This document shows positions 8,052-16,800 of a stretch of DNA of 64,000 nt, one piece after another. The notes under the pieces were generated by a model, which saw nothing but the letters and a program-made list of their open reading frames with translations, was not told the DNA's origin and did no database searches. The stretch is taken from assembly GCA_938005745.1 (NCBI GenBank), contig CALLMM010000010.1, positions 248,001-312,000 of the forward strand. Reading direction: 5' to 3'. A program made the translations under genes and the position numbers. Source of the stretch: an uncultured Chthonomonadales bacterium (lineage in GTDB: Bacteria > Armatimonadota > Chthonomonadetes > Chthonomonadales > CAJBBX01). Every line of letters starts with the position of its first letter. The stretch's first letter is position 1.

Positions 8052-10061
8052 CTAGGCGTCCGGGTCGTCAGGAGGTGGCTGCGGCTGAGTGGTATTCGGC
8101 TGTCCCTCCGGTCCTGTCGGCGGAATCCCCGAAGGCGGGGGAGTAACCGGAATCTGGATCGTCTGTCCCGCCTGAGAGGATTTGATGGTTAACTGCTGTC
8201 CGCCGAGCGGCTTGCCGTCCATCGTGTAGACGTTCACGTCCACCGCCATATCCTCCTCCACGATCTCAAACTGCGGCTTCACCTCGCGTCCGTCCGGCAC
8301 GTCTACTCTGCCGTTGACCTTCGGATGCGAGATCGTGACGTAGTAGGGAACGCCTATCGGCGGGATGTAGACGGTGATCTTCGGCGCAACGGGGCTGAAC
8401 TTCAGGGTGATCGTGCTCGCCTCGGTCTTCGGCTCGACGTCGCCGACCCACCATTCGGAGATGATCTGATAGGGCGAGGTGATCGCCCGGATACGCAGCA
8501 GACGCTTGCCGCCGGGCTTGGCGTTCAGATCGAAGTTTTCGACAGACAGCCTGTCTTTCTTCGGGACCGGAATGCTCTGTTCCGATTTGCGTCCGTCAAT
8601 CTCCCACTCGATCTTCACGGTATCGGCTTTTCCGGTGGCGTATCCCAGGTCTTTGCTCTGGAGGTTGATGCGGATGCTGCGGCGGCGTTTCGGGTAGACC
8701 GTGACGCGCTCCACCCACTCACCGAACACCGGACGCTCGCCTCTGGCATCCCGGAACTGGAAGGTGAAGTCCTTATCGCCCCCGTCCATCTCCGAGCGCA
8801 GCTCGCGGAAGTCGAAGGCTTCAAAGATGTCCTTCTTCTCTTCATCCTTCAACTGCGCCCGCAGGACGTAGCCCATCGGCGACTGGTTCCATCCGCTCCA
8901 GCCGAGGGGCCAGCGATATCCGAGCCAGCGGGAGGGCAGCGTATCGAAGACAAACTCCTCCCCGTCGAGGCGTCCCTTGATGGGATTGAGCAGGCGTCCC
9001 CGGTCGTCTTTGGGAACCAGCTCCATCTCCAGATCGCTCAGGTAGCCGCCGTCGGGGATGCCGCCGGGCATCTCCAGTTTGGCGCGTACCAGCGGCGCTT
9101 TCCGCACCGGGATGCCCCACACCGCCCACATTATGAAGAAGAGCAGGAAGAAGAGGAATATCCAGTCTTTGACGGCGCGCAGCCAGGGCACGTAGCGGAC
9201 AAAGATCGGCTGCGGCAGGGCGACGGGCAGCTCCATGCCGTCCGCGATCCGCGCGCTGCCGTTGACCGTGGCAAAGTAGGAGTTGCGGTAGCCGGGGGAC
9301 TGCAGCAGGCAGTGCCAGCCGCTGTTGCGCCGCGACTCCAGCGCCTGACTCCACTGTCCGACCGGCTCCGGCTTCTCCGAAAGCGCCTCTTTAGTGGGGG
9401 CGCGCACCACCTTCAGGTTGATGGTCGGGGGCAGGTTGCTGCGGTTCAGCAGGTCGAGTTTGAAGACCGCGCTGCGCCGCCAGGGGCGAATGATGAGATG
9501 CGGGGGACGCGCCTCCAGCTTGAAGTCGGCGGCGGTCGGGAGGCTTACCCAGCGTGCCGGAAGGTCGCCCAGAATCTCGCCGTGATCGGAGATGCGGCGC
9601 GGATCGAACCGGGTGATGACGAAGCTGAAGGTGCGCACGCGCGCCTTCTCAGCATTGGGCTGGGGCACAAAGACGATCTCGAAGACCGCCTCTTCGCCGG
9701 GCTGAAGCAGCACGCCGCCTTCGGGCTGGATCACGCCCCCCGCCGGCGGCTTTCGCACATAGAAGGAGGGGTCTAGGTCGGTGATGGTCAGATCGTACCG
9801 GAAGACGGTCTGCTCCTCGTTGCGAATGTGGATCGTCTCCACCTTGCCGGGCCAGACCAGATCTTTATCCGTAACGCTTTTTCGGGTGTGATCCTGTTCC
9901 TCAGCGACCTCTGCAGGGGAGAAGGCGTTCTTCTGACCCGGCTGATAGGTGACTGCAACGCTGCCATCCGCATCTGGAGCGGTTCCCTCGGTGCCGCGAA
10001 AGGAGGAGGTGGGCGGCAGGTAGGGGGTGACGCCCAGCATGCTCAGAATCCAGTGCAACAT
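8052..10061 (-). CDS. Large single-TM protein with beta-sandwich/Ig-like regions, unknown function
   Basis: Start MLHWILSMLGVTPYLPP; Ig-like segment DLTITDLDPSFYVRKPPAGGVIQPEGGVLLQPGEEAVFEIVFVPQPNAEKARVRTFSFVITRFDP; one TM (WIFLFFLLFFIMWAVWGIP); Pro-rich tail. Confidence 0.7.
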   Translation of the reverse strand: MLHWILSMLGVTPYLPPTSSFRGTEGTAPDADGSVAVTYQPGQKNAFSPAEVAEEQDHTRKSVTDKDLVWPGKVETIHIRNEEQTVFRYDLTITDLDPSFYVRKPPAGGVIQPEGGVLLQPGEEAVFEIVFVPQPNAEKARVRTFSFVITRFDPRRISDHGEILGDLPARWVSLPTAADFKLEARPPHLIIRPWRRSAVFKLDLLNRSNLPPTINLKVVRAPTKEALSEKPEPVGQWSQALESRRNSGWHCLLQSPGYRNSYFATVNGSARIADGMELPVALPQPIFVRYVPWLRAVKDWIFLFFLLFFIMWAVWGIPVRKAPLVRAKLEMPGGIPDGGYLSDLEMELVPKDDRGRLLNPIKGRLDGEEFVFDTLPSRWLGYRWPLGWSGWNQSPMGYVLRAQLKDEEKKDIFEAFDFRELRSEMDGGDKDFTFQFRDARGERPVFGEWVERVTVYPKRRRSIRINLQSKDLGYATGKADTVKIEWEIDGRKSEQSIPVPKKDRLSVENFDLNAKPGGKRLLRIRAITSPYQIISEWWVGDVEPKTEASTITLKFSPVAPKITVYIPPIGVPYYVTISHPKVNGRVDVPDGREVKPQFEIVEEDMAVDVNVYTMDGKPLGGQQLTIKSSQAGQTIQIPVTPPPSGIPPTGPEGQPNTTQPQPPPDDPDA

Positions 10062-10096
10062 GGTATTTGTGCTCTTCTCCCGGTCTCTAGGGTGCG

Positions 10097-10882
10097 CTAC
10101 AGGGAATCCTCTCTGTCCCGAATCTTCGCGATGTTGCTGCGCTCGATCTGTGTGAAGTCCGAGTCTGCAATGCTGCGCGTCTTCGCTTGGTACCAGCTCT
10201 GTCGGCGGAAGTAGGCTTGCAGCCGGGCGTCCGAGAAGATATAGCCTTTGCGTGCAAATAACCAATTCCGCATGATACGCAGCTCTTCCTTCGTCTTTCC
10301 CTGCAAATCCTGCTCGGTAACGGCGCGTGTGGAGAGCCAGTCATAGTTGTCGTCGGAAGCGACGGTGACATTGCCGCGCGGGGTGGTCGTCCCCGGTCGG
10401 TCGCCGGTCCCGGTAGTGCGGGGAGGCGGGTTCTGCCGGGGGCGCGTGCGCGGGGGCGTCGTGCGGCTGGAGTCTTCGCGGAGTGAGCCTTTATACTCGT
10501 AGCGCAGGGTCTCGTTCTCTTTCTGGGGCCAACGAAGCTCCCAGAGTTCCGCCTCGCCGATGGGCGTATTGTCCGCGCCGACCGGCTCCACCATGAATTT
10601 GACCCGCGCGCCTGCGGACTGGGAGATGGCTCCCTCCTTTTTCGAGTCCACATAGAACGAGCGCGCCTCCTTCATCTCCTCCCGGCTGCCCGCCCAGTAG
10701 AGCTTCGCCCGGATGGGGACGCCCTGACGATTGCTGATGATGATATACTGCTGCAGCGTGGGAGGCGGTCTGCGCGTCAGCACCGCCAGGATCGCGCCCG
10801 CGACGACCGCGATCAGAAAGATCGTCAGCCACTTAATCACGTAGCGGCTGGGCCAGCAGATACCCGCAGTAGAAGCAGCCAT
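10097..10882 (-). CDS. Membrane-anchored protein with C-terminal YARHG-like domain
   Basis: MAASTAGICWPSRYVIKWLTIFLIAVVAGAILAVL TM anchor; Arg/Pro/Thr-rich linker; C-terminus LRIMRNWLFARKGYIFSDARLQAYFRRQSWYQ resembles YARHG. Confidence 0.7.
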   Translation of the reverse strand: MAASTAGICWPSRYVIKWLTIFLIAVVAGAILAVLTRRPPPTLQQYIIISNRQGVPIRAKLYWAGSREEMKEARSFYVDSKKEGAISQSAGARVKFMVEPVGADNTPIGEAELWELRWPQKENETLRYEYKGSLREDSSRTTPPRTRPRQNPPPRTTGTGDRPGTTTPRGNVTVASDDNYDWLSTRAVTEQDLQGKTKEELRIMRNWLFARKGYIFSDARLQAYFRRQSWYQAKTRSIADSDFTQIERSNIAKIRDREDSL

Positions 10883-10884
10883 CT

Positions 10885-11349
10885 CTATACGCTCCCTGTC
10901 AGACCGCGAAGCCGCCCGGACCGCGACGGCGCAGAGAGAGAGCCGCCCCGCCCCGCGCCCCTGTACTCATAGCGGAGGGTCTCTCCCTCTTTCAGGGGCC
11001 AGTTGACGCGCCATCGCTCCGGTTCGCCCGTCGGGTTGTTCTGTTCATCCACCGGCTGAACCATGAAATCTATCGGGTTGCCCGCTCCCTGTGTGCGCGG
11101 GGTCAGCCGCGGTTCCACCGGGAAGGATTTACTCGGTTTCATCTCGTCTTTGCTGGCAGCCAGATAGACGATGGCGCGAATCGGTTCGCCCTGCCGGTTG
11201 ACGACAAGGATGTACGCCTGCGTCAGACGCTCTGAGCGCGGCATCAGGGCGGCGATCACCAGTCCGAGCACCAGAAAGGCGAAAAAGATAAAGAGCCACT
11301 TGAGCAGGTAACGGCTGGGCCAGCAGATGCCGGCGGAGGTGGAGTCCAT
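10885..11349 (-). CDS. Membrane-anchored paralog of the 10097-10882 N-terminal region
   Basis: MDSTSAGICWPSRYLLKWLFIFFAFLVLGLVIAAL...QAYILVVNRQGEPIRAIVYLAASKDEMK aligns with the neighbour over about 135 aa. Confidence 0.7.
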   Translation of the reverse strand: MDSTSAGICWPSRYLLKWLFIFFAFLVLGLVIAALMPRSERLTQAYILVVNRQGEPIRAIVYLAASKDEMKPSKSFPVEPRLTPRTQGAGNPIDFMVQPVDEQNNPTGEPERWRVNWPLKEGETLRYEYRGAGRGGSLSAPSRSGRLRGLTGSV

Positions 11350-11463
11350 CGTGTCTGCGCTCCATATTCAGCAAAACGAACAGAAGGGGCGACCGGCGTC
11401 GCCCCTGTGGCGGATGGTGTTTACGGCATGGCGCGAGGTCGGCGCGCGGGTGAGTGCGGCAGA

Positions 11464-13518
11464 CTACATCAGGCGTTTGCGTATCTCTTCGGCGCGTCTG
11501 CGCTGTTCGCGGGTGATCAGGTCGCCGCATCGCTCATCCATCAGTTCGAGCGTTTTACGCGCCTGCTCCGGCTGTTTCAGCTCTTCCTGCACGCCCGCAA
11601 GCTGAAGATAGACCTCGGCGTAGCGCGGAGACTTCTCCAGAGCGGCTTCGTAGTGCTTCATCGCCTGTTTCAACAGGTCTAGGGCGTCCTCCTCCTCGCC
11701 GGACTTGCGTTTCTCCAGCGCTTCGGAGTAGGCGACCATCCCGTTGCGCAGCAGGTCGGAGGGCGAGTCACCGCCGCGTCCGTTGGTGCCGATCTCATAG
11801 GTCGCCAGCGAGTGGCGAATCTTCTCCGACAGTTCGGAGGCGTACTCCTGCGGCGAGCGGTCGTAGTAGCGGGCGAACTCCTCATCCACCGTGATGATGT
11901 GTCCGCCGGGGATCGGGGCGGCAACCACCCACTGCCGGTTGATGACCGCCGGTTTGATCTCGATTAACCAGAGCGGATTGGCGTCGCGCAGCTTCTTGAA
12001 CCGCTCTTCGACCAGTTTCACGCGCTCTTCGGGGGGATAGCCGCCGGGATCGGTGAAGATCCGCACGAGCGGCACGCGCCGGTTGGCGGACCCCAGGAAA
12101 AGCTCATAGGTCGGCTTTTTGATCGAGGCGTCCATGTAGGTCTTATAGTCCAGGCTCTCGACCAGCCGGGCGGAGGTCTTCGTCATGCGAGTGATGAGCG
12201 CCTGCAGGTCGCTGACGTTCGTCTGTCTGGGGTCCAGCAGCCAGCGGGCGATATCCGATTCCAGACTGGTGAGCCGCAGGTTGTAGCAGTGGCGGTAGAG
12301 GATCGCGCTCAGGTTCTGGACGGCGCGAGGACCGAGTGTGGCGGCAAACTGCTGCAGACGCTTCCTGCCGGCGCGGTACTCGTCCACGCGGGGAGGCTCC
12401 TGCGTGAAGGAAGCCACGCGAGTTCGCTTCTCCTGTTCGCTGGCTCCCAGCACCGGACGCTGTATGTCCTGCACCTGCGCCGACTGGCTGCGCGCCTTCT
12501 CCTGTGTGCGCTGTCGGGCTTTTTCGAACCACTCTTCCAGGGTGAGGTTGTTGTTCTGCTGCTTCTTCTCGTCCTCCAGCACCTCAAAGGAGGACTGCAG
12601 GAAGAGGCTGCCGCTGCCGGTGAGGGAGGCTTCCGAGACCTGATCTATCGTGCTGGAAGCCATCACGATCGGGACGATGTCGCGCTGCTCCGCGCCCGCC
12701 TCCTCCGCCGTCTTGGCAAGCTGCTCCTGAATGTCGGTAACGCGCTCCACCATGCCGGAGCGTCCCGTTGCCAGCACATAGTCCTGCAGCAGCTTGCCGC
12801 TGTAGCAGGTGTCAATAAGCAGGAGGCGGTAGCGCGCCCGCGAGTTGGGCAGCTGGAAATCTTCCGGAACCAGAGTGTTGGCGGCGATGCGCCGGTTCTG
12901 GGCGTCTTTGGCTCCGCGGGGCAGCACGACCAGTCGCGCCGGGCGCACGGAGCGGTCTATCTCGGCGTGCGAGGAGACGATCAGGGCGATAAACTGGTGC
13001 GGTCCCGCCAGTCTGCTGACCAGATCGCGCGCGAGGCGATAGTTGGCGGCGGTCGGAGCCGCCAGGAAGGGCGTAGTGCGTCCGCTGCCGCCCTTCTCCC
13101 AGAAGGTGCGGCGAAACTTCAGCAGGCTGTCGCCCAGCTGCGCGCGCATACTGTCCAGCATGCTCAGGGTGGAGAGCGCGCCGGGACGGACGGCGTCCCG
13201 GTTCAGCGAGGCGCGCGTGAACCTGTTGATCTCCTCGCCCTCCGCCAGCAGGAAGATATGATCCGGCGGAACTCCCATCACCTCGACGGCGGAGCGGTAG
13301 GCGCGGACAGCATCCTGCTGCACAGACTTGTAGACTACCTTATCCGGTCCCTGGTAGTCTGCCGCCAGAATAATGACCCATCCCGGCGAACGGTCGAGCG
13401 CCGTCGTTCCCGGATCGTCCGCAGCGCCGGTCTGCCCGAACGCCGCCCCTCCTCCCGGTATCAGCGCCGCTAGGCAGATCATCGCCGTAATCAGTCTGTG
13501 CAATCGCCTCATGGTCAT
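11464..13518 (-). CDS. Secreted caspase-like (C14/CHAT-type) peptidase with C-terminal TPR-like region
   Basis: Signal peptide MTMRRLHRLITAMICLAALIPGGGAAFGQ; His motif ALIVSSHAEIDR; Cys motif LLLIDTCYSGK; TPR-like DLLKQAMKHYEAALEKSPRYAEVYLQLAGVQEELKQPEQA. Confidence 0.75.
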   Translation of the reverse strand: MTMRRLHRLITAMICLAALIPGGGAAFGQTGAADDPGTTALDRSPGWVIILAADYQGPDKVVYKSVQQDAVRAYRSAVEVMGVPPDHIFLLAEGEEINRFTRASLNRDAVRPGALSTLSMLDSMRAQLGDSLLKFRRTFWEKGGSGRTTPFLAAPTAANYRLARDLVSRLAGPHQFIALIVSSHAEIDRSVRPARLVVLPRGAKDAQNRRIAANTLVPEDFQLPNSRARYRLLLIDTCYSGKLLQDYVLATGRSGMVERVTDIQEQLAKTAEEAGAEQRDIVPIVMASSTIDQVSEASLTGSGSLFLQSSFEVLEDEKKQQNNNLTLEEWFEKARQRTQEKARSQSAQVQDIQRPVLGASEQEKRTRVASFTQEPPRVDEYRAGRKRLQQFAATLGPRAVQNLSAILYRHCYNLRLTSLESDIARWLLDPRQTNVSDLQALITRMTKTSARLVESLDYKTYMDASIKKPTYELFLGSANRRVPLVRIFTDPGGYPPEERVKLVEERFKKLRDANPLWLIEIKPAVINRQWVVAAPIPGGHIITVDEEFARYYDRSPQEYASELSEKIRHSLATYEIGTNGRGGDSPSDLLRNGMVAYSEALEKRKSGEEEDALDLLKQAMKHYEAALEKSPRYAEVYLQLAGVQEELKQPEQARKTLELMDERCGDLITREQRRRAEEIRKRLM

Positions 13519-13572
13519 CTTCGCACACTGCGCCCCCTGACGCAAATAGAGAACAGATCTCTCTCATTTTTC

Positions 13573-13601
13573 ATTGTACTTGGGTGTATGTTGGGTGTCA
13601 A
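13573..13601 (-). promoter_or_regulatory. Sigma70-type promoter for the caspase operon
   Basis: Minus strand TTGACA (13601-13596), 17-nt spacer, TACAAT (13578-13573). Confidence 0.7.
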
Positions 13602-13768
13602 GTAACGAATATCACACCCGGAGTGTGCACTGCTCTACACACGATATCCGTTTGCGCGGCTCTCCGCTTCGCACCTTCTGCTGTCAGCGCAAGAGACCGT
13701 AAAATGAACGGAAAAAATCCGGTATATCTAACTGTCCCTGTACGAACGCCGGACCAGCAAATACGGAC

Positions 13769-13815
13769 GCGGGCGCGCAGGGCGCAGATCGCGCCCGCGC
13801 GCCGGGTGCTATAAT
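13769..13815 (+). promoter_or_regulatory. Candidate RHS promoter: inverted repeat upstream of TATAAT
   Basis: GCGGGCGCG (13769-13777)/CGCGCCCGC (13790-13798) over the expected -35 area of TATAAT at 13810-13815. Confidence 0.4.
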
Positions 13816-13885
13816 ACAGAAACGCCGGCATGACGCGCCGCTGACGTCGTCCTGTCGCGCTTTACGCGGAGAGTTCAGGTATCCC

Positions 13886-16800
13886 ATGAAACCAGCCGCT
13901 CGCCTGACAGACATGACCGTTCACGGCGGGGTGATCACCGCGCCGGGAGCCGCGCGCACCATGATCGAGATGCTTCCGGCGGCGCGTGTAACCGACATGC
14001 ATACCTGCCCGATGCAGACGCCGGGAACGCCGCCCGTTCCCCATGTCGGCGGACCGATCATCATGGGCAGCTTCACCGTCTTTATCGAGTTTCTGCCTGC
14101 CGCGCGCATCATGGATCAGTGCATCTGCGTCGGTCCGCCGGATCAGATCGCCAAGGGGGCGATGAAGACGCTGATCGGCGACGGCGGAGGCGGCGGGGGG
14201 GGAGCCATGGTAACCATGCCGCAGGCTCCCGGCATGGATATGCCCGGCGTGCCCGCCATCCCCTCTCCGGACGCCCCGGCAGCCACCGCCGGCGTCGGCA
14301 ACGGCGCCGCCGACATTCAACGGTGCACCACCGAAGGCGACCCCGTAGATGTAGCGACCGGGCGGATGGTCTTCTTCACGGAGGACTTTGCGCTGACCGG
14401 ATCGCCCGCCTTCACGTTTCGCCGGTTCTACAGCTCCAGCAACGCGCCCGAACACACCATGGCGGGCTATGGCTGGAACTGCAGCCTGAGCGAGCGGATC
14501 GAGATACGCGAAGAGGCGCTAGTCTATGTCAACTGGCAGGGACGGCGCATCCTCTTCCCGCATATCGCCCTGGATGAGACCATTCACCATCTGGATGAGC
14601 AGATCGCGCTCAGCCGGACGCTGGAGTTCTACGAGCTGCTCTTGCCCGACGGCAATACCCTGCATTTTGAGCGTCCGCCCGGCATGCAGACCGCCCGCCT
14701 GAAAGAGATACGCGATGCCTCCTATCGCGTTCTGCGGCTGGACTATCAGGGCGGCATGCCGCGCCGCCTGACCGATACTTTCGGCAATCAGTACCTCTTT
14801 GAGACGCTGGACGGCGTGTCGCTGCATGCCGTCAGGTTTCGCGCCGCCAGCGCGACCGAAGAGATCTATCTGGCGCGGTTTGAGTACGACTCGAGCGGAA
14901 ACCTGACCGCGGCGACCGATGCGGTCGGGCAGACGGCGCGCTACTACTACGACCAGCATCACCGCCTGATCCAGAAGGTGGATCGCAACGGCTACGCCTT
15001 CTTCTTTCAGTACGACTCCCTCAACCGTTGTACGCGCACGTGGGGGCAGGACGGGCTGTTCGATCAGACCTTCGTCTACGCCGTGGAGGGAGACGAGGCG
15101 GTTACCATTGTGCGCGATCCGCAGAATCGCGAGACGCGCTACTACTACAATATGCTCGGTCTGGTTACGCGCAGCGTGGACGCCTCCGGCAACGTGCAGA
15201 CGTTCGAGTATGCCGGAACGCAGATGACCAAATATTCGGATGCGCTGGAGCGCGCCGCCGAGTATCAGTACGACAAGTTCGGGCGGATAACCGGATATAA
15301 GTCTCCCGCAGGATGCGAGAGCAGGGCGGAGTACGGTCCCGACGGCTCCGTCGTACTGACCGATGGAGAGGGCAGCGTCCTTATCCGGCAGCGCTCGGAA
15401 GACTGCCTGACGGTTGCGCTTCAGGACGCGCCCGCGCCGCTGGAGAAGGTCATGATGGATCGCGCCAGGCGAACCGTCTCGGTGGACGACGGGGCGGGGA
15501 ACCTGACGCAGTATGTCTACGATCAGGCGGATCGCGTCATCGAGATCGTCTACCCGATGGGGCAGAGGTATCGCTACCAGTACGATGCGCGGGGCAATCA
15601 GACGGCGGTGATAGATCCGACCGGAGCCGTGATCCGCTTTGTCTATGATGCGATGGGGCGCGTTCTCAGCATTCAGCGCGAGGGCGGGAGCGCGTTCCAG
15701 TTCCACTATCACGGCGAGGGCGAACTCAGCCACTTTGTGGACGGAAACGGGCGCGCCTACCGCTACGAGTACGAGGGGTTCGACCGGCTCAGCGCGGTGG
15801 TCAACCCGCTCGGTCAGCAGGTGCGGTATCAGTATGACGGGGCAAACCATCTGCGCAAGATTGTGGACGCTCGCGCCGCCGAGATCGTCTTCGACTACGA
15901 CGATCTTGGACGCCCGCAGCGCATTCTCTATCCCGACGGCTTATCGGAGGTCTTCGAGTACGATCGCGCCGGACAGCTTCGGAGACTGACGGATCGAAGC
16001 GGACTGGTCAGCGAGTTTGTCTATGACCCCGACGGTCGCGTAACCGCCATTCAGTATGCGGATGGAAGGCTGGAGTTCGCCTATGATCGAAACGGCAGGC
16101 TGATCCGCGCCTCCGGCGGCGGCGCGACGGCGGCGTATGCCTATGACGGCTACGGGCGGATTGTGCGCGAGGAGCAGGACGGCGTCGGCGTCGGCTACGT
16201 GTATGGCGACAACGGGCAGCTGGCGCGTCTGGAGCTTCCCGGCGGGGAGCAGATCGTCTATGAGTATGACCCCAACGGGAATCTGGCAGCACTGACCGAC
16301 TGGGACGGGCGGCGGCATCTCTTCGAGTATACCGATACCGGCGAGATCAAAACCCATCGGTTCCCCAACGGAATGATCGCCCGGTACGCCTACAACCGTC
16401 TGGGGCTGCCCGTGCAGGTGGGCGTCGGACGCGAGCGCGATCCCCGTCCGACCGCGCTCTGCGTCTATCGCTACGACGGCAACGACAACCTGACCGAGAT
16501 CGCCGACAACGAACTGGGGCGCGTGCTGTATCGGTATGACGGCGCGGGACGGCTGATCGAGGCGCAGCATGACGATCCGGACCGGAGCGAACAGTTTGCC
16601 TATGACGCCAGCGGCAACCTGACCGCCATCGCGGGAGTAACCGGCTTCTCCTACGACTACGTCAATCGCCTGCAGGGAGGTCCGGGCGTGCGGTGTCAGT
16701 CAGATGCGCGGGGGAACGTAACCCTGCTGGAGGTGGAGGGGCAGGGCGCGCTGCGCCTGACCTACAACGCCCGCAATCAACTGATACGCGCCGCTCTGCC

